25,816 nt of DNA, from positions 1 to 25,816 of the forward strand of contig JAJFTX010000106.1 in NCBI GenBank assembly GCA_021372715.1. The letters run 5' to 3'. This DNA is from Methanobacterium sp. (lineage in GTDB: Archaea > Methanobacteriota > Methanobacteria > Methanobacteriales > Methanobacteriaceae). Shown piece after piece: positions 1-8,553 of the stretch. Below the pieces are notes generated by a model, which worked only from the letters and a program-made list of their open reading frames with translations, made no database searches and had not been told where the DNA came from. The position numbers were made by a program, and so were the translations under genes. Each line of letters opens with the position of its first letter. The first letter of the stretch is position 1.

Positions 1-1000
1 CATATCTCAACAGAATTCCGATCACTCCGTTATTGGATATACTGGTGTTGTTAGTGATCTGGTTTCCGGAAGAGCTTTCTATGTAGATTCCAGTATCCTG
101 ATTATCATTGATGCTATTGCTGGATATGATATTGTTTTTGGAATTATTAACTATATAGAGTCCTTCCAGGTTACCGGAGATATTATTAGAATTGTTTATA
201 GTATTTTCTGTTGAATTATCAAAGCAGACACCCAGCCAAGTATTTATTTGTATGTTATTACTAGAGATAGTGTTATTTCCTGAATCTCTCAGATAAATAC
301 CAATAATTCCATTATTCGATATATTATTATTAATATTGATGAAGTTACCATTAGAACCACTAATGAGGCTCACTCCAATATTTGTGTTTCCGGTTATGGT
401 ATTTCCACTGATGGTGTTACCGGTGGAATTGGTCAGGTTGATACCTTCCTGATTACCAGATATGGTGTTGCCACCGTTGATGGTGTTGCTATCTGCATTA
501 TCCAATGCCAAACCAGCCCATATATTATTTGATATGGTATTACTAGATATGGTGTTAGAATCTGAATCACGTATTAAAACTCCGATCAAACCATTATAAG
601 ATATGGCTGTGTTTAAGGATATTATATTCCCTATGCTGCCGTTTAATAAATTGATTCCTGTATTGGTGTTATTATGTATAGTATTTCTTGATATTGTGTT
701 ATTATTAGACGAATTAACTAAATATATCCCATCTACGTTGTTGTTTATTTCATTTCCATTATTAATAATATTAGAACTAGCATTATCTAAACATATTCCT
801 ACCCATATATTGTTTTGAATGGTATTTTTTAAGATTTGGTTATTGTTAGAGTTTTGAAGGAATATTCCAATGAAATTATTAGATATTGTATTTTCTATGA
901 TTTGTAAATTGTTAATATTAGTTAAATAGATCCCAAACGAGTTTTCTGCACCTATTATGTTGAAACCTTTAATTATAGATGAATTTCCATTATTATTAAT
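1..1000 (-). repeat. Coding super-repeat of about 285 bp (four beta-helix rungs)
   Basis: Within the beta-helix the rungs group in fours. A Trp codon in an I/T-W-x-G rung recurs at 803-805, 518-520 and 236-238, spacings of 285 and 282 bases (95 and 94 codons). Each block then shows an E/D-G-(I/L) rung, a T/N-x-G-(I/V) rung and a rung ending in G-(V/L/I)-I-G-(V/I)-x-(I/L)-R. Three nearly full blocks are visible, preceded by a half block (FIGIFLQN) and cut by the left edge after another G-V-I-G-I-L-L-R. Confidence 0.75.
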
Positions 1001-2598
1001 GGTGATAACTGGCTGATTACTATCTATGGCTTGGATTGAAACCTCTCCATCTCCAGCACTTTGGATGTTTATCAATCGATCTATTATTAAATTCTCATAA
1101 TAAGTCCATGGGCTTCCATTATCTCCATGTACCATTATTATGTCTCCTGTTTCAGCTATTTCTATAGCATTTTGGATAGATCCACCAGGATATACGTTTA
1201 TCGGGTAATAAAAAAGATAATCTGTATCGTTAATATATGGATCCAGAATTGAAGTATCAGTTATGGGGTTCGAATATAAGTATGGTGTAGTGCACACTGA
1301 AAAATCATAGGGAGTTCCGTCACTATATGTTCCAGACATAATAGATTTTCGTAGATTTGAAAGAGCAACCTTCTGATTATCTGATAATGATTGGTAGACC
1401 TGGGCAAACACCGTGGCATAATAGTAATTATTTTCCCCATCCAAATCCCCATATATACTGGATAATTCTAGAACCTGTGTCTTTATGGAATCACTAGAAT
1501 CGGTTGAAATCATAAGACTGCGCAGCAGTGTGGCAATTTGTGTTCTAACTTGAACAATATTAACTGAACCTGCATATAGATTGTTTCTCTGAATATCCAC
1601 TAAGCTGGAGATAATTAAGGCCTGTTCTTCAGTTACATAACCTAGAGAACTATTACAAAGAGCAGAACCGGCAGTGGCAGTCAGTTGTTCATCTATAATG
1701 TATCCTTCATGACCGATAGCCGGAGCATCTTTAATATAAAATGATCCATAATAGGTTCCCTGACGTTCCGGGCAGAAATAGACATCTGCTTCTACCGAAC
1801 CCGCGTACCAGCTGAAAAGATCACTAGCATAGGTCATCACAGACACACTAGTGCCTTGAGGCAGTCCCTGCATCTTACTTTTAATCTGTTCACTGGTTAT
1901 ATCCGGCCAGGAATTAAAACCCTGTCCTACCATACTATCAATATATGCTTTCTGAGTGCTATTTAGAGATTTAATTATAATAGAATAAGTTAGAGCACGA
2001 TCAAAACTGATCTGACCATCTAAGATATAAAGTTCTCGGGAGGCTAGTTTAACAGCATCTAAATCCAGACCTGTAGAATTATCTGGAATATCACCTTCCA
2101 GTAGTCGTCTGAATACTTCCATCAGGGGGTAACGCTTGTATGCGTAAAGATCAATCTGTTCCTGTTGTGTTATGGCTAGGGTTTTCAATTGGTTCAATTG
2201 GGTGTCGTTCAGGATATAGATGATATTATAGGCGATTCTGGTAAGGAAACTGGTGTTATGACCCATGTTATCTGGATCATTATCACGTAGATATTGGAAG
2301 CCGAAGTAATCAGCTACTTTACCGGGGGGAAAGAAGGATTGTGCTTCCAGGTTACCGGTCATTATGGCCAATCCAGAAAATGCAAGGGTCGTTTTTTGAG
2401 CACCATCAGATATTGTTTGATCTATGGTATATTCATTTTCAGACTGAAATACTTCATAAGTAGAAGTATTTAATGAGGAATTTATTGCATTAACATTAGT
2501 ATCATTATCTTCTATAGCTGAAGCTGTCCCACATAATATAAAAACAAGAATGAAAACAATTAGAGTTAATATGACTTTTATTTTAATTTTATCACCAT
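1..2598 (-). CDS. Secreted protein: helical domain plus parallel beta-helix (NosD/adhesin-like), 3' end beyond window
   Basis: Reading the minus strand from about 2587 to base 1 gives one frame without stops, about 860 codons, continuing past the left edge. It opens with a signal peptide (hydrophobic run ending CGTASA). About 430 residues of a mostly helical extracellular domain follow, roughly bases 2500-1200, with tracts such as PPGKVADYFGFQYLRD and SVMTYASDLFSWYAG. From about base 1200 the protein becomes a parallel beta-helix of NosD/pectate-lyase type, with many N-N-T-I-S-x-N rungs. A surface role is inferred from signal peptide and helix; I cannot name the helical domain. The start is a problem. 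The only well-placed ATG (2598-2596) is one base out of frame with the signal peptide, while GGTGAT (2596-2591) precedes an in-frame ATT. The gene follows the ABC ATPase gene on the same strand by about 43 bases. Confidence 0.82.
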
Positions 2599-2641
2599 AT
2601 ATCTAATTTAAGTAATGATATGTTTTTTCTGGATATTTAAT

Positions 2642-3283
2642 TTATTTTAAATTTCCTTCACTTAAAAAAAATCTATTATCAAAAAGCTCTTCAAGACCAG
2701 TATCATCGGAAACCACTAGAACTGCGCAATCTTTTGTGGGTTTTTTTATTAAATTTAAATATTCTTCTGATTCAATGTAATTTAATTCTCCAGTAGGTTC
2801 ATCTGCCAGTATTATGCTAGGTTTATTTATAAGAGCCCGAGCTAGTGCTGTTTTTTGCTGGTTAAATATGGAGATTTCACTGGGGAATTTATCACTTTCT
2901 TTTTTTAGGCCTATTTGATTTAATAGTTCTCTGGCATATTCTTTATCGTTTGTATTCTGGGAAAGAGTAACATTTTCCAAGACATTTAGGTAGGGAAATA
3001 GATTATCCCTCTGATATATTATTCCTATATCATCTCTGCGAATAGTGAACTTTTCATTCTTACTAAGGGTGGATGTTTTCTTTCCAGTGATTATTATTTC
3101 TCCACTGGTAGGGGTATTCAGTAGACTGGCTATATTGATCAATGTGCTTTTACCTGAACCAGAGGGACCGATGATTAAATTAAAGGATTCCTTCTTTATT
3201 TTTAAAGTTACATCCTTCAAGGCAACTTTACTGACATCCCCATGTTGGTATGTCTTAGTCACCCTTTGTAGTTCCAAGGTCAT
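2642..3283 (-). CDS. ABC transporter ATP-binding protein, MacB/LolD-like, with degenerate motifs
   Basis: This 213-residue nucleotide-binding domain is of the type that pairs with FtsX/MacB permeases. Walker A is intact (GPSGSGKS, 39-46), as are the Q-loop Gln91 (YQRDNLFP) and Walker B with catalytic Glu (IILADEPTG, 157-165). Other elements are eroded. The signature, LSGGQQQR in the family, reads ISIFNQQK (137-144), losing both glycines. The switch-loop His is Asp193 (VVSDD). The D-loop reads GELNYIE. ATP binding should survive, but closed-dimer formation and hydrolysis may be weakened (inference). The ATG overlaps the permease stop as ATGA, so translation is probably coupled. It is slightly shorter than usual (about 225-235 residues). 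It may instead act as a regulatory NBD, or be starting to decay. Confidence 0.88.
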   Translation of the reverse strand: MTLELQRVTKTYQHGDVSKVALKDVTLKIKKESFNLIIGPSGSGKSTLINIASLLNTPTSGEIIITGKKTSTLSKNEKFTIRRDDIGIIYQRDNLFPYLNVLENVTLSQNTNDKEYARELLNQIGLKKESDKFPSEISIFNQQKTALARALINKPSIILADEPTGELNYIESEEYLNLIKKPTKDCAVLVVSDDTGLEELFDNRFFLSEGNLK

Positions 3284-3978
3284 ATTCTAAGAGCCTCCAC
3301 TGGATCTTTATGAGAATGGAACCAAATAGAATATAAAGGAAGTAAAGAACTGAAGAGGGTGGTTAAGGTGATGGCTAAAACTGGTAACCATAATGGCATG
3401 GCAACTGAAAAAAGCTCTATTTTTAACAATCCCGAGAGGATGAAGACACCTACTAAAACCAGAGCTGTGCCGATTATAGCTCCTAAAAATCCTAAAAATC
3501 CAGCTTCTAAAATCAAAGTCTTCATGATTTGATTTATGTTGAAACCCAATGATTTCAATAAACCGATCTCCCTTTCACGTTCTGTTAAATTCATATCCAT
3601 AGCATAATTAATACCGAAAACACCCACTAAAAATATTATACTGGCCAGTATATCTACCAAGGATACCAAATTCCTTATTATGGTCCTAAAGCCCTCTGCA
3701 ACTGGTGAATTAGACAGTTCCGGACCTAAAAATGTATTGATGGTGTTGTTAATAGTTCCTAAGGTGCTGATTAATACCTGACTCTTATTGTTAGCCTGAT
3801 CTGATACCAGGGCGTTATCACCCTGTTCAACACCAAGCACCGTTGTAATTCCAATTCCCGAACCAACTAGAACTAGAAAGATGATAACTCCAAAGGCTAT
3901 TCTTAAAATAGTGTTAATATTCCTCCACCAGTTTCTGCGGAGATTTTTATAAGATAATGTATAAAGACCCATTTTCAT
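3280..3978 (-). CDS. Miniature FtsX/MacB-family ABC permease
   Basis: A 232-residue membrane protein with four predicted helices (about 23-47, 108-128, 155-182, 195-220). After helix 2 comes the FtsX-family coupling segment EREREIGLLKSLGFN (133-147), and the C-terminus has the family's D-P-V-E-A-L-R ending. MacB/LolC-type permeases are usually about 400 residues with a large extracytoplasmic domain between helices 1 and 2. Here that loop is only about 60 residues, so it is a stripped-down version. The downstream gene is its overlapping ATPase, and a secreted beta-helix protein follows on the same strand. The substrate is unknown; mechanotransmission or export of a surface component would fit the family. 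GGATGA precedes the ATG pair, and the second ATG (two codons in) is equally possible. Confidence 0.85.
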   Translation of the reverse strand: MKMGLYTLSYKNLRRNWWRNINTILRIAFGVIIFLVLVGSGIGITTVLGVEQGDNALVSDQANNKSQVLISTLGTINNTINTFLGPELSNSPVAEGFRTIIRNLVSLVDILASIIFLVGVFGINYAMDMNLTEREREIGLLKSLGFNINQIMKTLILEAGFLGFLGAIIGTALVLVGVFILSGLLKIELFSVAMPLWLPVLAITLTTLFSSLLPLYSIWFHSHKDPVEALRI

Positions 3979-4279
3979 CCATATCTTTATATTTCAGTAA
4001 TAATTTAATTAAAATAGTTATTTCAAACAATTATATGTTATTATGTTTTTTAGTGTTATTAAAGGATTATGAATGGTAATTAGGTATCAAATCTTCATTG
4101 GAGTGTAGTTCATTTGGCACCTGTTTATCTTTTTTTATATTTGTATTTTGGTAATAAAAAAATTTACCGTATTAAATCTAAGTAAATGTAAAGTTATTTT
4201 CAAAAAAAACGATTTTGTTTATATTAATAAAATAATTGTTATTTTAAATTTATTATGCTGAATTGACATATAATTACCC
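3979..4279. other. AT-rich divergent intergenic region
   Basis: About 300 bases between divergently transcribed genes. I see no ORF, RNA or hairpin of note. It must hold promoters for both sides; the only box I would name is the one before 4280. Confidence 0.6.
4242..4250 (+). promoter_or_regulatory. Putative archaeal TATA box, leaderless start
   Basis: TTTTAAATT lies about 33 bases before the ATG at 4280. Transcription would start about 25 bases downstream, only a few bases before the ATG. No Shine-Dalgarno sequence precedes that ATG, so a leaderless or very short-leader mRNA fits. Confidence 0.4.
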
Positions 4280-5227
4280 ATGTCAAACCAGGAGATACTT
4301 AATAAAACTGGAATGTTGATATTTATTTTGATTTTTTTACTGGCTACCGTATCGGTTGTAGCAGCACATCAACCCAGGTTAGTTACAGGGATGAATACTT
4401 CCATATCAAATCCAATTGTTATACTCAACCCGGAAGTATCCCAAGCTTTCTATGGAGAATTAAAGGGACAACCAGATTATTATAAAATAAACTCAGATAA
4501 ACCATTCAAATTCTATCTTAACCTACTGGTACCAGCCAGCCCAGGCATACCACCAGATTATATCTCAGCAGAAGTAATTGATTCCTCAGGAAAGACTATA
4601 ATGACCATAAATGGAACCAATAGCACCTGGGAAACCTATTTCGAGGAATTTGGTGGGGATTACTATCTGAAAGGTCCGGAAGTTCGTGCTGATTTGAATG
4701 CTGGAACATATTACATTAAAGTATTCAATGCCAAAAACCAGGGAAAATATAGTATAGCAGTTGGGGAAATAGAATCATTCCCTATTGATGAATCTTTAGC
4801 CGCTATAGTAACCATTCCCTTACTCAAAGAACAGATATTCGGCAAACCGGTTACTATTTTGTTCTTCCAGTTCTTGGGTATAATACTGGCCCTGGGAACC
4901 ATAATGGTTCAATTCTTCCTGCTCCTCAAGTCCAGAAAATCTGAAGAACTAACTGAACTAACATCTCAAATAAGCAACCATTTAAAACCATTTATGTGGC
5001 TAGGTTTAATAATCACCACTATTATATGGCTTTACGTCATGTACAAAGACCCCTTAAACATAGTGGGGATAATAAACACAATATTACTAATAATAATCCT
5101 AGTTCTCAGCTGGAATATAGGAAATAAACTAAAGAAACTGGAATACGGAAAGGTACCACTTATTAGATCCATAATCTGGGTAATTTTATGGTGGATCTTC
5201 GTATACTGGACCATAGCTGTAATATGA
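4280..5227 (+). CDS. Secreted-domain membrane protein of unknown function
   Basis: I do not recognise a named family. The 315-residue protein starts with a signal peptide (hydrophobic 11-29). A soluble part of about 155 residues follows, rich in beta-type sequence and resembling a PPC-like beta-sandwich (YYKINSDKPFKFYLNLL, LNAGTYYIKVFNAKNQGKYS). Four helices sit at the C-terminus (about 188-216, 239-256, 262-282, 294-315), so the N-terminal domain is probably displayed outside the cell. A short Lys/Glu-rich cytoplasmic loop lies between helices 1 and 2. It is the first gene of a tight plus-strand set: the photolyase starts 22 bases after its stop. No upstream ribosome site is visible. Confidence 0.75.
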   Translation: MSNQEILNKTGMLIFILIFLLATVSVVAAHQPRLVTGMNTSISNPIVILNPEVSQAFYGELKGQPDYYKINSDKPFKFYLNLLVPASPGIPPDYISAEVIDSSGKTIMTINGTNSTWETYFEEFGGDYYLKGPEVRADLNAGTYYIKVFNAKNQGKYSIAVGEIESFPIDESLAAIVTIPLLKEQIFGKPVTILFFQFLGIILALGTIMVQFFLLLKSRKSEELTELTSQISNHLKPFMWLGLIITTIIWLYVMYKDPLNIVGIINTILLIIILVLSWNIGNKLKKLEYGKVPLIRSIIWVILWWIFVYWTIAVI

Positions 5228-5249
5228 AAATTCGATTATAGGTAAAGAA

Positions 5250-6641
5250 ATGAATATTCCAGGAATACAACCAGAACGAATTAAACTATTGAATGAGGAG
5301 AAAATAGTATCCGGAGATTATATACTATACTGGATGCAGGCATCACAAAGAACCCATTACAATCACTCCCTCAATTATTCTTTAAATTTAGCAGATGAAC
5401 TAAAAAAACCATTAATCGTTTACTTCGGCCTAACCAGTGAATATCCAGAAGCCAACCTCCGTCATTATAATTTCATGCTGGAGGGTTTGCAGGAAGTGAA
5501 AAAGACACTAGAGGAGATGAACATTGAACTGGTGGTTTTAGATCAGTCCCCGGATATGGGGGCTGTGCAATTAGCTGAAAATGCATCAGTAATGGTCACC
5601 GATAGAGGATATCTGGATATACAGAGAAGATGGCGTGAGATAACAGCTGAAAAAATAAAATGCCGTATGATACAAGTGGAAAGTGATGTAATAGTTCCTG
5701 TGGAGACTGCATCACCAAAGGAAGAATACGCAGCAGCCACCATAAGGAGAAAAATCAACCAGCAACTGGAAAAATATCTGATCCCCCTTAAAAACCCTGC
5801 TTCATACATCATTAAAAGCTCTTTGGATATGGGTTTCGAGTCTCTACCAGTGAAGGATGTAAATAAAATTCTCCAGAAATTGAAGATCGACAGGACAGTT
5901 GATGAAGTGGAAATGTTTAAGGGAGGAAAGAGCCCGGCATATAATCATTTGAAAGAATTTTTAGAATATAAACTGGACAGATTCGCGGATCTCCGTAACG
6001 ATCCCAGCCAGGAATACCTATCCAACTTGAGCCCTTACCTACATTTTGGACAGATATCACCACTATATATTGCATTAAAAGTTTCAAAAAAGGACAGTCT
6101 GGGTAGAGATGCCTACCTGGAGGAATTGATTATCAGAAGGGAGCTGAGCATGAATTTCGTCTACTACAACCCCCACTATCATAACATCAACTGCTTGCCA
6201 AACTGGGCTAAGAAAACACTCAATGACCATGAAAATGACCCACGTCCTTATATATATACATTAGAGGAACTTGAAAATGGAGAAACACATGATCCCTACT
6301 GGAATGCCGCTCAAAAAGAGATGATATATACCGGTAAGATGCACGGATACATGCGCATGTACTGGGGAAAGAAGATCCTGGAATGGGTTGAAAAACCAGA
6401 TAAAGCTTACCAGATAGCATTATATCTGAACAATAAATATGAATTAGACGGAAGAGATGCCAACGGATACACTGGTGTGGCCTGGTGCTTCGGAAAACAT
6501 GACCGGGCCTGGAAAGAAAGGGAAGTATTTGGTAAAGTAAGATATATGAATGATAAGGGACTCAAAAGGAAATTCAAAATCGATAACTATGTCGATCGGG
6601 TGGATGGGATAATAGAGTTGATACATGAGGGTTTAATTTAA
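5250..6641 (+). CDS. phrB: Class II CPD photolyase
   Basis: This is a deoxyribodipyrimidine photolyase, which uses FADH- and blue light to split cyclobutane pyrimidine dimers in DNA. The 463 residues fit class II length. The N-terminal Rossmann-type antenna domain opens with S-G-D-Y-I-L-Y-W-M-Q-A-S-Q-R (residues about 21-34). The helical FAD domain carries both class II signatures: W-N-x-A-Q-K-E-M-x-x-x-G-K-M-H-G-Y-M-R-M-Y-W-x-K-K-x-L-E-W from residue 351, and N-x-K-Y-E-L-D-G-R-D-A-N-G-Y-x-G-x-x-W-x-x-G-x-H-D-R from about 394. The SPYLHFGQISP segment is also typical. It is probably co-transcribed with the genes on either side (gaps of 22 and 36 bases). A decayed photolyase-like gene of a different family lies 2 kb downstream. 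Confidence 0.96.
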   Translation: MNIPGIQPERIKLLNEEKIVSGDYILYWMQASQRTHYNHSLNYSLNLADELKKPLIVYFGLTSEYPEANLRHYNFMLEGLQEVKKTLEEMNIELVVLDQSPDMGAVQLAENASVMVTDRGYLDIQRRWREITAEKIKCRMIQVESDVIVPVETASPKEEYAAATIRRKINQQLEKYLIPLKNPASYIIKSSLDMGFESLPVKDVNKILQKLKIDRTVDEVEMFKGGKSPAYNHLKEFLEYKLDRFADLRNDPSQEYLSNLSPYLHFGQISPLYIALKVSKKDSLGRDAYLEELIIRRELSMNFVYYNPHYHNINCLPNWAKKTLNDHENDPRPYIYTLEELENGETHDPYWNAAQKEMIYTGKMHGYMRMYWGKKILEWVEKPDKAYQIALYLNNKYELDGRDANGYTGVAWCFGKHDRAWKEREVFGKVRYMNDKGLKRKFKIDNYVDRVDGIIELIHEGLI

Positions 6642-6677
6642 GAAGATTGATTATAAAATTTTAGTATGATAATTTAG

Positions 6678-7406
6678 ATGTTGATGGATATGAGCAATGA
6701 AAAAATTATTTATCCTGCAGCGGCATTATTCAATGCCCGGGAAACCTATTTCAACTCCACATTAATGGAAAGACTGGAGAACCTAGAGTATAAGATTAAT
6801 TTTCCACAGAAAGATGGTTATGAGTTCGTAAATTTAAAGGAAGCATTAGAAGATAAAATTCCCCCTGATGAGATAGATTCTGCAGTCTCCAATATTATTT
6901 ACTTCCTGGATATGGGGGTTTTCATTCCCTCATGTGATGTTGTTCTGGCCAATCTGGATGAGCCAGTGGATGAAGGAGTAGTGATAGAAGCTGCGTATGC
7001 TAAATTAATGGGAAAATTCGTCATCGGAGTTCGAACTGATGTTAGAAGCCCCTATGGCAGTTCAAATAATATATTTGGTGGTATGCATTTCTTCTCCGCC
7101 TATCAGTCACACATATTCATCACACATTACATGCCCTGCTGTACACCAGCTGAAAGAGAGATTCAAATGGATAAACTCATTAGTAAGATAGATAAAACCA
7201 TAAAGGATGCTAAAATCACTCATCAGAATGAATTACCAGATTATGCACAGTTTAATCCCAATATAAAACAGATCCTTGATGGAGCTGAAATATTATTTAA
7301 AGATATTCACCCCATGGAAGATATGGAACGTATTATCTCTCGTTATATGGAAAATCATAAGAAACTAGAGGATATATGTTCAGTACAATATTTTACTGAT
7401 TATTAA
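6678..7406 (+). CDS. Nucleoside 2-deoxyribosyltransferase-family protein
   Basis: It matches the nucleoside 2-deoxyribosyltransferase fold (PF05014 type). An N-terminal A-A-L-F-N-x-R-E-x-x-F-N segment is followed by P-Q-K-D-G (residues 43-47), then the core CDVVLANLDEPVDEG with the likely nucleophile Glu104 (VVIEAAYAKLMGK), and the tail GVRTDVRSPYG. Family members cleave or exchange the N-glycosidic bond of deoxynucleosides; relatives such as DNPH1/RCL act on deoxynucleoside monophosphates and remove modified ones. The exact substrate cannot be read here. At about 240 residues it is longer than classic enzymes (about 160), with an extra helical C-terminal region. The start could be ATG 6678 or ATG 6690 (MSNEK), neither with a strong ribosome site. 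It lies 36 bases behind the photolyase gene, suggesting a shared transcript and a nucleotide-repair or salvage theme. Confidence 0.82.
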   Translation: MLMDMSNEKIIYPAAALFNARETYFNSTLMERLENLEYKINFPQKDGYEFVNLKEALEDKIPPDEIDSAVSNIIYFLDMGVFIPSCDVVLANLDEPVDEGVVIEAAYAKLMGKFVIGVRTDVRSPYGSSNNIFGGMHFFSAYQSHIFITHYMPCCTPAEREIQMDKLISKIDKTIKDAKITHQNELPDYAQFNPNIKQILDGAEILFKDIHPMEDMERIISRYMENHKKLEDICSVQYFTDY

Positions 7407-7429
7407 TTTATTTAGGTAAAATAATTATA

Positions 7430-7460
7430 ATCTGGGATTATTTATTCCCAGATCATTTTT
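7430..7460. terminator. Hairpin between convergent genes
   Basis: Perfect 8-bp stem ATCTGGGA / TCCCAGAT (7430-7437 with 7446-7453), loop TTATTTAT, followed by a short T-run on the plus strand. It sits between the ends of a plus and a minus gene and may end transcription from both sides. Confidence 0.65.
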
Positions 7461-7480
7461 ATGGCTTGGATTAAAAAAAA

Positions 7481-7705
7481 TCAGTGGTGATGCTTCTTAT
7501 GTTTCCTTATTTTACGAATACTGATCTCTAAAAAATCACCAACATCCACATCAGCAGCTTCCAATAAAACATCAGGCACTTTAACCTCATTCTCGGTTCT
7601 TTTAATCAGGGAAGTATAGCCATGATGATGTATATGATGCCGGTGATGATGATAGGGGTGTCTTCGTGGTCTATCATGACATTCGCAATCCTTATCATCG
7701 CACAT
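7481..7705 (-). CDS. His-rich AbrB/MazE-like mini-protein
   Basis: About 74 residues. The N-terminus has a cysteine/acid cluster (MCDDKDCECH) followed by an Arg/His tract (RPRRHPYHHHRHHIHHHG). The middle, NEVKVPDVLLEAADVDVGDF, fits the swapped-hairpin AbrB/SpoVT DNA-binding pattern of strand, 'P-x-x-L-L-E-A-A-x-V-x-x-G-D' and strand. The tail is basic and ends in three histidines. I infer a metal-binding, possibly metal-sensing, AbrB-like regulator or a nickel/zinc buffer; none of this is proved. The start at ATG 7705 is preferred because GAGGTGAT (7717-7710) stands four bases before it; the longer GTG start at 7714 would lie inside that site. The gene follows DUF998 by 67 bases on the same strand. 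Confidence 0.75.
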   Translation of the reverse strand: MCDDKDCECHDRPRRHPYHHHRHHIHHHGYTSLIKRTENEVKVPDVLLEAADVDVGDFLEISIRKIRKHKKHHH

Positions 7706-7772
7706 GCATATCACCTCTCATATTATATTTTGGCAGTGATTTGATAAATTATTTTATAATAATAAAAATTGT

Positions 7773-8414
7773 TCACCAGTAACCCCTTGTAAATCTGATT
7801 CTCACCCAATCCTTACCACGACAAGTTAGATAGCCACCCATGGCGGTTGTATAGAATAGGATTGGATAAACGATTAATCTTTCCGTTCCACCTGGTCCCA
7901 AATATATGACCAACCAGTTGTAAAAGAGAAGTGATAATAGACTGATGAATCCTATAATAAGAGATACAATTACCATGGACATGTTCAGTCCCAATCGGTA
8001 ACTGAATATAACGGCTAAGCCCCCGAAGATAAAGGCTAAAGTAGCAAGGGTATCATGCAGATTTCCGGTGTATAAAGGAAATAATCCCACCCCTATAGAG
8101 CAGATGGCGTTGATTATTAGACATGTTGAGAATAGGCGGCAGCCACCACTTTTCAAGATTAAATAGGCCGCTAGGAGAAATAGAATTCCCATGATGATTA
8201 TGCTAGTATTGAACAGGAGAGCTGATGGTTCAATAGGAGGTACAGTCCCTCCTAAATCACTTAAAACATTTTTACCCGTGTTATATCCTGGAAACTGACT
8301 TTCAGCAAGGTTTATGATTATAAGAAATTGTATAGCGCCTATTAATAATAATATTCCGGCGATTTGATAGTATTCTTTCTCTGGTTTGTAAATACTACCC
8401 CTCTGTATCTTCAA
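7773..8414 (-). CDS. DUF998 family integral membrane protein
   Basis: Six-helix membrane protein matching DUF998: first helix followed by N-V-L-S-D-L-G-G-T, then S-A-L-L-F-N-T-S-I-I-I-M-G, G-V-G-L-F-P-x-x-x-G-N-L-H-D in the middle, and G-G-T-E-R-L-I-V-Y-P-I-L-F near the C-terminus. The family is uncharacterised. A GTG at 8423 would give a longer protein, but it lies inside GAGGTG (8426-8421), the apparent ribosome site. TTG at 8414, six bases beyond that site, is the better start. The His-rich protein gene follows after 67 bases and may share the transcript. Confidence 0.85.
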   Translation of the reverse strand: MKIQRGSIYKPEKEYYQIAGILLLIGAIQFLIIINLAESQFPGYNTGKNVLSDLGGTVPPIEPSALLFNTSIIIMGILFLLAAYLILKSGGCRLFSTCLIINAICSIGVGLFPLYTGNLHDTLATLAFIFGGLAVIFSYRLGLNMSMVIVSLIIGFISLLSLLFYNWLVIYLGPGGTERLIVYPILFYTTAMGGYLTCRGKDWVRIRFTRGYW

Positions 8415-8553
8415 AATTCCCACCTCTTAAATTCATTAATTAAAAATTTTATTTTAACTTATTACTAATTTGATCTCTAAATAAGAAATAAATAACCCAG
8501 CTTAGATAAAAATAATAATTAGAAAGATATGTTTAGTAGAGAAAAAAAAGGGT

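Noticed and set aside
603..818. Plus-strand ORF of 71 residues, hydrophobic
   Set aside because: It lies antisense within the beta-helix reading frame, and its hydrophobic sequence comes from the reverse of Asn/Ile-rich codons. No ribosome site or family resemblance.
1..1000. Repetitive sequence that might suggest a CRISPR array
   Set aside because: The repeats are imperfect, in frame and translate into beta-helix rungs; there are no constant repeats with unique spacers.
1264..1275. GGTTCGAAT, resembling a tRNA T-loop
   Set aside because: No acceptor stem or anticodon arm can be built around it, and it lies inside the secreted-protein gene.
1261..1452. Minus-strand ORF of 63 residues
   Set aside because: It is an alternate frame inside the continuous secreted-protein frame that spans 1 to about 2587.
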